Shown: piece after piece, positions 30,391 through 38,805 of the stretch
How positions within the stretch are numbered: the stretch's first letter is position 1
Layout: each line of letters opens with the position of its first letter
Assembly: GCF_030373245.1 (NCBI RefSeq)
Contig: NZ_JAUCZF010000004.1
Span: 1-64,000 of the forward strand
Source: Hydrogenophaga sp.
GTDB lineage: Bacteria; Pseudomonadota; Gammaproteobacteria; Burkholderiales; Burkholderiaceae_C
DNA length: 64,000 bases
Direction: 5' to 3'
Translations under genes and position numbers: made by a program
Notes under the pieces: generated by a model
Seen by the model: the letters and a program-made list of their open reading frames with translations, nothing else
Databases searched by the model: none
Told to the model about the DNA's origin: nothing

Positions 30391-32748
30391 ATGAGCGTCC
30401 ACCTCCACGACCACGCCGAGTGGACCGAGCAACTGGATGCGGCCTCGCGCGAACTGCTGGCGCACCGCTGGCCTGACGCGACCAAGGTGTTTTCCGCGCG
30501 CGGGCTGGACAACTACGTCAAGGGCGCCGCCGCGCTGCGTGGCCTCGGCCGGGGTCACGAACTGGTCAACGCCTGGATCGATGGCGCGCCGCAGGTGGCG
30601 CAGGAAATCGGCGAAGACGTGGTCGGCGAACTGGCGACCACTGCGCTCACGCTCGCGTCCAAGACCTCGGGCGCGGTAGTCGAGCTGGTGCTGGCCACGG
30701 CGCCCACCGCCGCGCGCCGCCTCGCCGACGGCGCGCTGTTCCTGCAGTACCTGCAGTTCCTCAATACGCTGGTGGCGCAGGCGCCGCGCGGCCTGCGTCC
30801 CATGCTGGGCCAGCTCGACGCGCTCCTCAGTCAGCTCACGCTGGGTGGCCTGCGGCGCTGGGCCACCTGGGGCGCGCAGGCGCACCGCACGAACTACGAA
30901 GAGCAGATCGCCTACTTCGGCCTGCAGTCCAAAGAGTCCCTGGCCATGCTGCAGAAGGAGCGCAAGGGTACGCTGCTGGTGGACGTGCAGCGGCGCATCA
31001 ACATGTATTTGCGAGCGCTCTGGGGCCGCGACTTTTTCATGCGCCCCACGGCCGGTGACTATGAATCGCGCGAGGGCTACCGCCCCTTCATCGAGGACTA
31101 CTTCATCCACCTGCCCGACGCCTACGACGCGGTCGACGGCAACGCCGGTGCGGTGGACGCCACGCAGCTCTACCGCGCCGCCGCTGCGCACGCCGCGGCG
31201 CACGTGGTGTACACCCGCCAGCCGATCTCGACCGAGTCGCTGAACCCCTGGCAGATGGCGCTGATCGGCTTGATGGAAGACGCGCGGGTCGAAGCCCTCA
31301 CGCTGGCGCGCTTTCCGGGCCTGCGACCGCTCTGGGCACAGTTGCACACCGTGCAGGTCACGCAACAAGCGACGGCCGGTGACTGGCTCAATCGTCTCGC
31401 GCGTGCGTTGCTCGATCCCGCGTACGAGGACAACCACCCCTGGATCGCCCAGGGCCGCGCGCTGCTGGTCGAGGCGCTGCCGCGCATGCAGGCCGATCCG
31501 CACGACAACACCGTGTCGTGGGAACTGGGCGTGCAGCTGGCGCACAGCTACCGCGAGCTCACAAAGGGGCCAGCCTTCCAGCCGCGCACGGACCTGCAGA
31601 CGGTCGCCTACCGCGACGACAACCGCTACTTCTGGGCCTTCGACGGTTTCGACTTCGAGCGCAGCATCGCCGCCGGGTACGAGCCGCCGCAGCAAGTGCG
31701 CAAGCAGGCCAACCTGATGGAGTTCGTCAACGAGCTCGAGGTGGAGGGCGCGGGCGACGACGCGCAGGAAATCTGGGTGCTGGGCACCGAGCTGTTTCCC
31801 TACGAAGACCTGGGCGTGTCGTTCAATGAAAGCGAAGGCCGCGAGCCGGTGCTGCCGCCGGCACACTACGGCGAGTGGGACCACATGATCCAGCTCGAAC
31901 GCCCGGCCTGGGCCACGGTGCAGGAGAGACGCCCCAAGGCCGGGGACGCGGCGGTGATCGACGGCATCCTGGCCGAGCACCGTCGCCTGATCGGCCGCAT
32001 GAAATACATCCTGGACGCGATGCAGCCGCAGGGCGTGCAGCGCATCCGCAAGCTCGAAGACGGCGACGAGATCGACTTGAATGCCGCGCTTTCGTCGTTG
32101 ATCGAGATGCGCATGGGCCGCCAGCCCGACCCGCGCATCATGATGCGCAGCGTGCGCAAGTTGCGCGACATCTCGGTCCTCGTCCTGCTGGATCTCTCGC
32201 AGTCAACAAATGACAAGGTGGCGGGTCAGGAACACACCGTGCTCGAACTCACGCGCTCTGCCTGCACGCTGCTGGCCGACGCAATCCACAAGGTGGGCGA
32301 TCCGTTCGCCATTCACGGCTTCTGCTCCGATGGCCGGCACGATGTGAACTACTGGCGCTTCAAGGACTTTGACCAGCCCTACGACGACACCGCCAAGGCG
32401 CGCCTGGCCGGCATGGAAGGGCAGCTCTCCACCCGCATGGGCGCGGCCATCCGCCACGCCACCACCGCCCTCAAGGCGCAGCGCAGCAGCAAGAAGCTGT
32501 TGTTCGTCATCACCGACGGCGAGCCGGCCGATGTGGATGTGCGCGACCCGCAGTATCTGCGCCACGACGCCAAGAAGGCGGTGGAAGAAGCCGGGCGCAA
32601 CGGTGTGATCACCTACTGCATGAGCCTGGACCCGCGCGCCGACCAGTACGTGAGCCGCATCTTCGGCGCGCGCAACTACCTGGTGGTCGACCAGGTGGAG
32701 CGCTTGCCTGAGAAACTGCCATTGCTGTACGCTGGGCTGACCCGCTAG
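30391..32748 (+). CDS. cbbO: RuBisCO activase adaptor CbbO (VWA domain)
   Basis: C-terminal VWA: VLVLLDLSQSTNDK...LLFVITDGEPADVDVRDPQYL; follows cbbQ. Confidence 0.95.
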   Translation: MSVHLHDHAEWTEQLDAASRELLAHRWPDATKVFSARGLDNYVKGAAALRGLGRGHELVNAWIDGAPQVAQEIGEDVVGELATTALTLASKTSGAVVELVLATAPTAARRLADGALFLQYLQFLNTLVAQAPRGLRPMLGQLDALLSQLTLGGLRRWATWGAQAHRTNYEEQIAYFGLQSKESLAMLQKERKGTLLVDVQRRINMYLRALWGRDFFMRPTAGDYESREGYRPFIEDYFIHLPDAYDAVDGNAGAVDATQLYRAAAAHAAAHVVYTRQPISTESLNPWQMALIGLMEDARVEALTLARFPGLRPLWAQLHTVQVTQQATAGDWLNRLARALLDPAYEDNHPWIAQGRALLVEALPRMQADPHDNTVSWELGVQLAHSYRELTKGPAFQPRTDLQTVAYRDDNRYFWAFDGFDFERSIAAGYEPPQQVRKQANLMEFVNELEVEGAGDDAQEIWVLGTELFPYEDLGVSFNESEGREPVLPPAHYGEWDHMIQLERPAWATVQERRPKAGDAAVIDGILAEHRRLIGRMKYILDAMQPQGVQRIRKLEDGDEIDLNAALSSLIEMRMGRQPDPRIMMRSVRKLRDISVLVLLDLSQSTNDKVAGQEHTVLELTRSACTLLADAIHKVGDPFAIHGFCSDGRHDVNYWRFKDFDQPYDDTAKARLAGMEGQLSTRMGAAIRHATTALKAQRSSKKLLFVITDGEPADVDVRDPQYLRHDAKKAVEEAGRNGVITYCMSLDPRADQYVSRIFGARNYLVVDQVERLPEKLPLLYAGLTR

Positions 32749-32776
32749 GCCCATTCCGAAGCACTCAGCTCACACC

Positions 32777-33088
32777 ATGATCCAAACCCGCACCCAAACC
32801 TACGCTGGCGTCGACCAGGAAGACAACCACGGAATGACCCTCACCGGGCGCATCATCCGCGACGCCTGGGTGTTCGACATCGTGCCCGAGGGCAACACCT
32901 TTGCCGGTAAGACGGCGGGTGATCTGCAGAACCTGTTTGAACAAGTTCACCAGGCCTGGGAGCCTTACGGCCAGCTGCCCAGCCGCCTGCCACCCGAGCT
33001 GGCAGAGCGCCACGCGCGCATCCATGCGCAGGCGGTTGCGTTGGCCAAGGCCGCAGGCTGGAGCGCAGAACTCGGAGACGATGACTGA
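32777..33088 (+). CDS. Small uncharacterised protein downstream of cbbO
   Basis: 103 aa soluble ORF directly after cbbO on the same strand. Confidence 0.7.
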   Translation: MIQTRTQTYAGVDQEDNHGMTLTGRIIRDAWVFDIVPEGNTFAGKTAGDLQNLFEQVHQAWEPYGQLPSRLPPELAERHARIHAQAVALAKAAGWSAELGDDD

Positions 33089-33281
33089 GCCTTCAGCCGG
33101 CGGCGGGCGTTCATCACGCGGCCTAGTTCAGTGTCCCCGGCGGTGTTGTTGCCCGTGCCGGCGCAAGCAGCGAGGCAAACAGGTAAGCGGGATTGTCGAA
33201 CCGCGGGATCGACTTGATGCGCTCGCTCAGGCCGAGGCCCTCGCGGCGTCCCGCGCGACCCTCTTGCCCTGAGTGCCGGCA

Positions 33282-33941
33282 TCAGCGGCGGCTGACCCGA
33301 CCGTCGCTGTCGTCTGGTGCATCGTTCGTGTCATCTGCGCCTCGCCCGCGGCGCCCCACGCGGCCATCGCTGTCGTCTGGTGCGTCCACGCCGCTGTCTT
33401 CCACGCCACGCGGGCGATTGCGACCACTGACATGGCCATCGGCGTGGTGGTTGGCTCCGTCATCGGCACCTCGACCACGGCGGCCCACCCGACCGTCGCT
33501 GTCGTCCGGTGCGTCCACACCACTGTCTTCCACGCCACGCGGGCGATTGCGGCCGCTGACGTGACCGTCGGCGTGGTGGTTCGGGCCGTCATCTGCCCCG
33601 CGGCCACGGCGCCCACCGTCCGAGCTGCTGCTGGAAGAAGACGATGACGATGACGAAGAAGAACTGCTGCTGGAACCACCGTCATCGCCACCGCGGCCGC
33701 GACCACGGCCACCGCTGTCACCGCCGGACGAAGACGAGGAGCCAGCGCCGTCGCCGCCTCGGCCGCGACCACGGCCTTGGCCGCCGCTGCCGCCGCCGCT
33801 GGACGAAGAGGAAGAGCCCGCGCTGTCGCCGCCGCGGCCCTTGCCGGAACTGCCGTCCTTGGCCAGGGCTGCGCCCGATGCCAGTGCCAGCGTGAGAGCT
33901 GCCACCAGGGCGGCTATGCGGGTTGTGTTGTGTGTGACCAT
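33282..33941 (-). CDS. Secreted Ser/Gly/RGRG-rich repeat protein, uncharacterised
   Basis: MVTHNTTRIAALVAALTLALASGAALA signal peptide, poly-Ser tract, SGGQGRGRGRGGD segments and tandem repeats. Confidence 0.65.
   Translation of the reverse strand: MVTHNTTRIAALVAALTLALASGAALAKDGSSGKGRGGDSAGSSSSSSGGGSGGQGRGRGRGGDGAGSSSSSGGDSGGRGRGRGGDDGGSSSSSSSSSSSSSSSSSSDGGRRGRGADDGPNHHADGHVSGRNRPRGVEDSGVDAPDDSDGRVGRRGRGADDGANHHADGHVSGRNRPRGVEDSGVDAPDDSDGRVGRRGRGADDTNDAPDDSDGRVSRR
33285..33610 (-). repeat. Coding tandem repeat, about 129-bp unit (two full + one partial)
   Basis: Protein repeat RRGRGADDGxNHHADGHVSGRNRPRGVEDSGVDAPDDSDGRVG occurs twice, then a shortened copy. Confidence 0.8.
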
Positions 33942-33973
33942 GGTTTTCTCCTGAAAGGTTGGGGTTCTGGGTT

Positions 33974-34058
33974 TGTGCGTGGGAAAAAATCCCACGCACA
34001 GCCGCAGTATGTGTGGGTAAATTTCCCACGTCAAGTGATTTGTGTGAAAATATCCCAC
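33974..34058. promoter_or_regulatory. Three phased GTGGG-N7-CCCAC palindromes
   Basis: Site 1 33974-34000 (perfect 11-nt arms TGTGCGTGGGA/TCCCACGCACA); site 2 34013-34029; site 3 34042-34058 (GTGTG left arm). Confidence 0.75.
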
Positions 34059-34099
34059 GAATTGGTTAAACTTTGTTCGCACACTTCTCCCGCTTCGCC

Positions 34100-35008
34100 A
34101 TGCCCCGCCCAGACAACACCCCCCAGCCCACCACCGACGGCAGCCAGCCTGGCGGGCCGTCGCCCGCGCTGGTGCGCGCCCTGCGTCAGTTGTTGCGTCC
34201 GCTCGTGCGGCTGATGCTGGCCCAGGGCATCACGTACCCGTACCTGGCGGACCTGCTCAAGGGCTTGTTTGTGGAAGTGGCCGAGAAGGAATTTCGACTC
34301 GATGCCCGACCGCCCACCGACAGCCGGGTCAGCCTGGTCAGCGGCGTGCACCGCAAGGACGTGAGCCGCCTGCGCCAGCTGCTGCAGACACCCGAGGCGC
34401 TGGAGCCATCGGTGGTGCCGCGCGGCGCGCAACTGGTCGCGCACTGGATGGGCGATGCCCGCTACGTTCAGGAGGATGGCAAGCCCCGACCGCTGGCCCG
34501 CCTGGCCAGCGAAGGCGGCGAGCAATCGTTCGAGGCGCTGGTGAGCGGCGTCAACAGCGACATCCGTTCGCGCGTCGTGCTCGACGAATGGCTGCGCCTG
34601 GGCGTGGTCCATCTCGACGACGAAGGCCGCGTGTGTCTCAACACCGGCGCCTTCGTGCCGACCCGTGGCGCCGACGAAAAAGCCTTCTACCTGGGCCACA
34701 ACCTGCACGACCATGCCGCCGCCGCGGTGCACAACGTGCTGGGCGGCCAGCCGCCTTTCATGGAGCGCAGCGTGCACTACAACGCGCTGGCGCCAGCTTC
34801 GGTGGATCGCCTGGCCAAGCTGACTGAGCAGGTGGGCATGAAAGCCCTGCTGGCGGTGAACAAGGCGGCCATGGAGGCCGAAGCGAAGGACAGCGCGGAG
34901 CGCCAGCCTGGCGAAAGCCCCCAGCGCATCACCATGGGCGTTTACTTCTACGCCGAACCTGCAGAGCTCGCCGAACCCGCGGGGCAAGGTGAAGGGATGT
35001 CGTCGTGA
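34100..35008 (+). CDS. DUF6502-like protein (putative regulator)
   Basis: LVRALRQLLRPLVRLMLAQGITYPYLADLLKGLFVEVAEKEF; no signal peptide or TM segment. Confidence 0.7.
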   Translation: MPRPDNTPQPTTDGSQPGGPSPALVRALRQLLRPLVRLMLAQGITYPYLADLLKGLFVEVAEKEFRLDARPPTDSRVSLVSGVHRKDVSRLRQLLQTPEALEPSVVPRGAQLVAHWMGDARYVQEDGKPRPLARLASEGGEQSFEALVSGVNSDIRSRVVLDEWLRLGVVHLDDEGRVCLNTGAFVPTRGADEKAFYLGHNLHDHAAAAVHNVLGGQPPFMERSVHYNALAPASVDRLAKLTEQVGMKALLAVNKAAMEAEAKDSAERQPGESPQRITMGVYFYAEPAELAEPAGQGEGMSS

Positions 35009-36363
35009 GCGCCGCGCCACGCAGTTCCCGGGCCAGTCTTCGCCAGCATGTACCAAGCAGGGCTGCGCCTGTGGGGTGGTGGGCACTGAGGCGTCCGGTG
35101 CGCTGGGCTTTTCCCCTGCTGGCAGTCCTTGTCCTCAGCGCCTGCAGCAGCATGGCCAGTCTGGCGGACCGCGTCGTGCTGCAACCGCTGGGCCAGGTGG
35201 TGCGCGCCGTGGGCGTGGGATCCGGCCATGCCGGCGATGCCTGCACCCGCATGGCTTCGCAGGTGAACCCCGCCCCATTGGCTCCGGGGCTGGGGGGCAC
35301 CGGCGCGCCAGCGTCCTCGGTGGCGGCCAACCCGGGCGGCCTCGGCGGCACCGGGCAGGTCGCGCAGCGTCCGGGGCTGGGTGGTACCGGGCAGGTGGCC
35401 GAGGGTGGCCTGGGTGGCACCGGCATCGTGGGCGTGGTGACCGGGTTCGGCAGCATCTGTGTCAACGGCGTGAAGGTGGATTTCGATGGCGATACGCCGG
35501 TGCAGCGCGATGGTCGACCGTCGTCTCTCAACGAACTCGCCGTGGGCCAGGTGGTGGCGCTGCGCGCTCAGGGTGAGGGCGAACGGTTCCAGGCTGAGCG
35601 CATCGCGGTGCTCGATGCTGTGGTGGGACCGCTGGGCATGCTTGACCGCAGCACCGGTCAGTTGGAGGTCATGGGGCAACGCGTGACCGCGCTCGAACTG
35701 CAGGATCTGGCGGGTATTGCTGTGGGCGACTGGGTGCGGGTGAGTGGGCAGCGGCGCGCCGACGGCGAGATCCGCGCCACCCGTGTGCAGGCGGTACCGC
35801 CGGGCGAGGCCTTGCTGGTCGGGTCCGCGTCGCGCGATCCCGCTGGCTGGCGCATCGGCGATGCGCGCCTTGAGCTGGGCAGCTATCTGTCAACCGTCAG
35901 CTGGCGTGAGGGCGGTGAGCTGCGCGTGAAGGGTCGGTGGACGGGCGAGCGCCTGCAGGTGCGAGACGCCCAGACTGACCCCACCCGAAAAGCCATTGGT
36001 CCGGTCAGCGAGGTGGTCCTGCAAGGCTACGTGCACGAACTGCGTGGGCGTGAACTCAGCCTGGGCTTCGAGTCCCTGTCGCTGGCCAATGTGCTGAAAG
36101 TGCTGGGCGGCCAGGTGGAGGCGCTGCGTGCGGGGCAGCCGGTGTGGGTGCGCGGGCGCGTGGACGCCGAGCAGCGGGTGGTGGTCGACCGACTGGAATT
36201 TCGCAACGAAGGACGCCGTGGCGGGGGCCGCAGCGGGCGGAGCTCCAGCGACGATCGCGACTCGGACGACAGCTCCAACAGCGGTTCTGGTAGCAGTGGC
36301 TCGGGCGGCGGAGATTCGGGCGGGCAGGGTCGCGGTCGAGGGCGCGGCCGCGGTGGCGACTGA
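35005..36363 (+). CDS. DUF5666-like lipoprotein with GLGGTG repeats and RGRG-rich C-terminus
   Basis: Lipobox LVLSACSS; four GLGGTG repeats; repeated OB-like segments; GTG start overlapping the preceding stop. Confidence 0.7.
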   Translation: MSAAPRSSRASLRQHVPSRAAPVGWWALRRPVRWAFPLLAVLVLSACSSMASLADRVVLQPLGQVVRAVGVGSGHAGDACTRMASQVNPAPLAPGLGGTGAPASSVAANPGGLGGTGQVAQRPGLGGTGQVAEGGLGGTGIVGVVTGFGSICVNGVKVDFDGDTPVQRDGRPSSLNELAVGQVVALRAQGEGERFQAERIAVLDAVVGPLGMLDRSTGQLEVMGQRVTALELQDLAGIAVGDWVRVSGQRRADGEIRATRVQAVPPGEALLVGSASRDPAGWRIGDARLELGSYLSTVSWREGGELRVKGRWTGERLQVRDAQTDPTRKAIGPVSEVVLQGYVHELRGRELSLGFESLSLANVLKVLGGQVEALRAGQPVWVRGRVDAEQRVVVDRLEFRNEGRRGGGRSGRSSSDDRDSDDSSNSGSGSSGSGGGDSGGQGRGRGRGRGGD

Positions 36364-36396
36364 GCAAGGCTGCCGCGGGGAGTGACGTCGACCCGG

Positions 36397-38754
36397 CTAG
36401 GGGCCGCGACCTTGAAACCATGCCCCCGGCAGCTGCGCGCGGACCTCGGCGCGTGCGTAGCGGTCGTCGAGCAGCCAGACCGTGCCTCGGTCTGATTCGC
36501 TGCGGATCACGCGACCCGCGGCCTGCACCACTTTTTGCAGACCGGGAAACAGGTAGGCGTAGTCGTATCCCTGGCCAAACCGCGCCTGCAGCCGTGCGCG
36601 CATCTGCTCATTCACCGGGTTGATCTGGGGCAGCCCCAGCGTGGCGATGAAGGCGCCGATCAGGCGCTGGCCAGGCAGGTCGATGCCTTCGCCAAACGCG
36701 CCGCCCAGCACCGCAAAGCCGATACCCTCGCTGGTGTCGGTGAAGCGGTCGATGAAGGCTTCGCGCTCGGGCTCGCTCATGCCGCGCGACTGTGCCCAGG
36801 TGGGCACGCTGCCGTGCCTTTCCTTCAGCCGGTCCAGCGCCTGCAGCAGGTAGTCGAAGCTGCTGAAGAAGGCGAGGTAGTTGCCTGGTTGGCGCTTGAA
36901 CTGCTGCGCCATCACGTCGGCCATGGGCGTGAGCGAGGCCAGACGATCACGCCAACGGGTGGAGATGTGGGGCGCCAGCTGCACCTGCAGCTGCTCGGGC
37001 GCGAATGGCGACGAGACTTCCAGGCGCGTGCTCTCCTCGGGCAGGCCGAGCATGTTGGCCACGTAGTCCATGGGCGCGAGCGTGGCGGAAAACAGCGTGG
37101 CGCTGTGGGCGCTGGTCCAGCGGTCCTTCAGCAGCGGTGCGGGGACGAGATTGCGCAGGCTCACCGCTGGGTGCTCGGGCTTGCCCGAAGCCCGACCATT
37201 GGCCCGACCATCACGCGCCAGGTCGCACAGGCTGTGGTCGCCAAAGCTCTCTGCCACGCGCAGAAAGTGCAGGGCGTCGAACCACCACTGCTGCAGCGCG
37301 CCGGTGGCGTGCGCCGGGTGCTGGGCGAAGTGTTCGCCGATGGCGTGGCAGGCCTCCTGCAGCGACTGCACCCAGTCGGTCGGCGGCTCGGCCAGTGCGG
37401 TGTAGGGCGCGTCGTGCTCACGCGCCAGCTTTCCCCAGCGGCGGTTCAGCGCATCCAGCGGTTTTTTCAGCGCCGGTGGCGCGCTCTGGCGCAACGCCTG
37501 GAAGGCACTGGGCGCCAGGCTTGCGCTGTGCATGAGGCGCGCGCGTTCGATCAGGTTGTGGGCCTCGTCCACCAGCAGGCTCACGCGCCAGCCGTTGGCT
37601 TCGGTGAGTGAGTGCCAGGCGGCACCGTGGTCGAAGTAGTGGTTGAAATCGCCCACCAGCACATCGCTCCAGCGCACCATTTCCTGCCCCAGGTAGTAGG
37701 GACACACGGTGTGGGCCAGCGCGGTCTCGCGCAACGTGGCCTTGTCCATCCACTGCACGGTGGCGGCCGCCGAGCGGGCCTCGGGCAGCCGGTCGTAAAA
37801 GCCTTGTGCCAGCGGGCAGGATGCACCGTGACAGGCCTTGTCGGGGTGTTCACAGGCCTTGTCGCGCGCCACGCGTTCGAGCACGCGCAGCTGCCCTGCG
37901 GTGTTCAGGCGCTGCAAGGCATCGAGTGCGAGCTGGCGCCCAGGCGTCTTGGCGGTCAGGTACAGGATCTTGTCCAGACCCTGCGCGGGCGCCGCCTTGA
38001 GCGCGCCAAACAGCGTGGCCATGGTCTTGCCGATGCCGGTCGGAGCTTGCGCCATCAGCACGCGCTCGTCGGCTTTCTCGCGCCCCTGGGCGCGGTACAC
38101 GTTTTGGCTCAGCTGGCGCTGGCCCGGCCGGAAGTCGGCAAAGGGAAAGGCCAGTGCGCGCAAGGCGGTGTCGCGCGCGCTTCGGTGCATGGCCTGCGCA
38201 CGCGCCCAGCCGAGGTAGCGCCGGCAGAGGGCGTTGAACTGCGTTTGCAGATCGCTGGCGCTCTGCGTTTCGGTGAGCTGTGTTTCTTCGCCGGTGTCGA
38301 TGTTGAAGTAAACGAGGGCCACCTCGATGCGCTCCAGGCCCAGCTGCTGGCACAGCATCCAGCCGTACACCCGCGCCTGCGCCCAGTGCAGCGCGCGCTG
38401 GTTGGGCGGGATCAGCGCCGCGTCGCCGCGGTGGGTCTTGATCTCTTCCACCCGAAGCGCTTGCGGGTCGAAGCCATCGGCGCGGCCGCTCACCGTCAGG
38501 GCCTCGAAACGCGCGCTCAGGCTCAGCTCGCGCTGGTAGCCCGTTGCGCGGCGCGCGGTCACGGTGCCGTGACCGGCCACGCCTTCGCTGCCGCTGGGCG
38601 ACGGGGTGAAGCGCAGGTCCAGATCACCCGCCCGCGCCGCGAAATCACACAGCGCGCGCACCGCCACCGCGAGCTCACCGGTCAGCGCATCGTCTGCCGA
38701 GATCAGCGAAGGCTTGGCGGTGGCAGAGTCGATGCGGGAAGCGGCGGCGTTCAC
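36397..38754 (-). CDS. DinG/XPD (Rad3)-like ATP-dependent DNA helicase with N-terminal nuclease-like region
   Basis: AQAPTGIGKTMATLFGALKA Walker A; LVDEAHNL; CEHPDKACHGASC-LAQGF...CPYYLGQ Fe-S cysteines; GTG start inferred. Confidence 0.85.
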   Translation of the reverse strand: MNAAASRIDSATAKPSLISADDALTGELAVAVRALCDFAARAGDLDLRFTPSPSGSEGVAGHGTVTARRATGYQRELSLSARFEALTVSGRADGFDPQALRVEEIKTHRGDAALIPPNQRALHWAQARVYGWMLCQQLGLERIEVALVYFNIDTGEETQLTETQSASDLQTQFNALCRRYLGWARAQAMHRSARDTALRALAFPFADFRPGQRQLSQNVYRAQGREKADERVLMAQAPTGIGKTMATLFGALKAAPAQGLDKILYLTAKTPGRQLALDALQRLNTAGQLRVLERVARDKACEHPDKACHGASCPLAQGFYDRLPEARSAAATVQWMDKATLRETALAHTVCPYYLGQEMVRWSDVLVGDFNHYFDHGAAWHSLTEANGWRVSLLVDEAHNLIERARLMHSASLAPSAFQALRQSAPPALKKPLDALNRRWGKLAREHDAPYTALAEPPTDWVQSLQEACHAIGEHFAQHPAHATGALQQWWFDALHFLRVAESFGDHSLCDLARDGRANGRASGKPEHPAVSLRNLVPAPLLKDRWTSAHSATLFSATLAPMDYVANMLGLPEESTRLEVSSPFAPEQLQVQLAPHISTRWRDRLASLTPMADVMAQQFKRQPGNYLAFFSSFDYLLQALDRLKERHGSVPTWAQSRGMSEPEREAFIDRFTDTSEGIGFAVLGGAFGEGIDLPGQRLIGAFIATLGLPQINPVNEQMRARLQARFGQGYDYAYLFPGLQKVVQAAGRVIRSESDRGTVWLLDDRYARAEVRAQLPGAWFQGRGP

Positions 38755-38786
38755 GAGAGCGGGGCAGAGATTGAAAAGGCATGGTA

Positions 38787-38802
38787 CTGGATATACAGTC
38801 AG
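38787..38802. promoter_or_regulatory. LexA/SOS-box-like CTG-N10-CAG
   Basis: TACTGGATATACAGTCAG between the divergent helicase and the MmcB-like gene, ending 3 nt before the ATG of the latter. Confidence 0.5.
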
Positions 38803-38805
38803 TCC

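Noticed and set aside
30325-31980. 551-aa minus-strand ORF
   Set aside because: Antisense shadow ORF of cbbO
33285-33610. Possible CRISPR array because of regular repeats
   Set aside because: Repeats are contiguous, about 129 bp, coding and lack unique spacers
33600-33680. Serine-codon tract as a phase-variation tract
   Set aside because: Mixed serine codons, no long homopolymer or pure short tandem repeat
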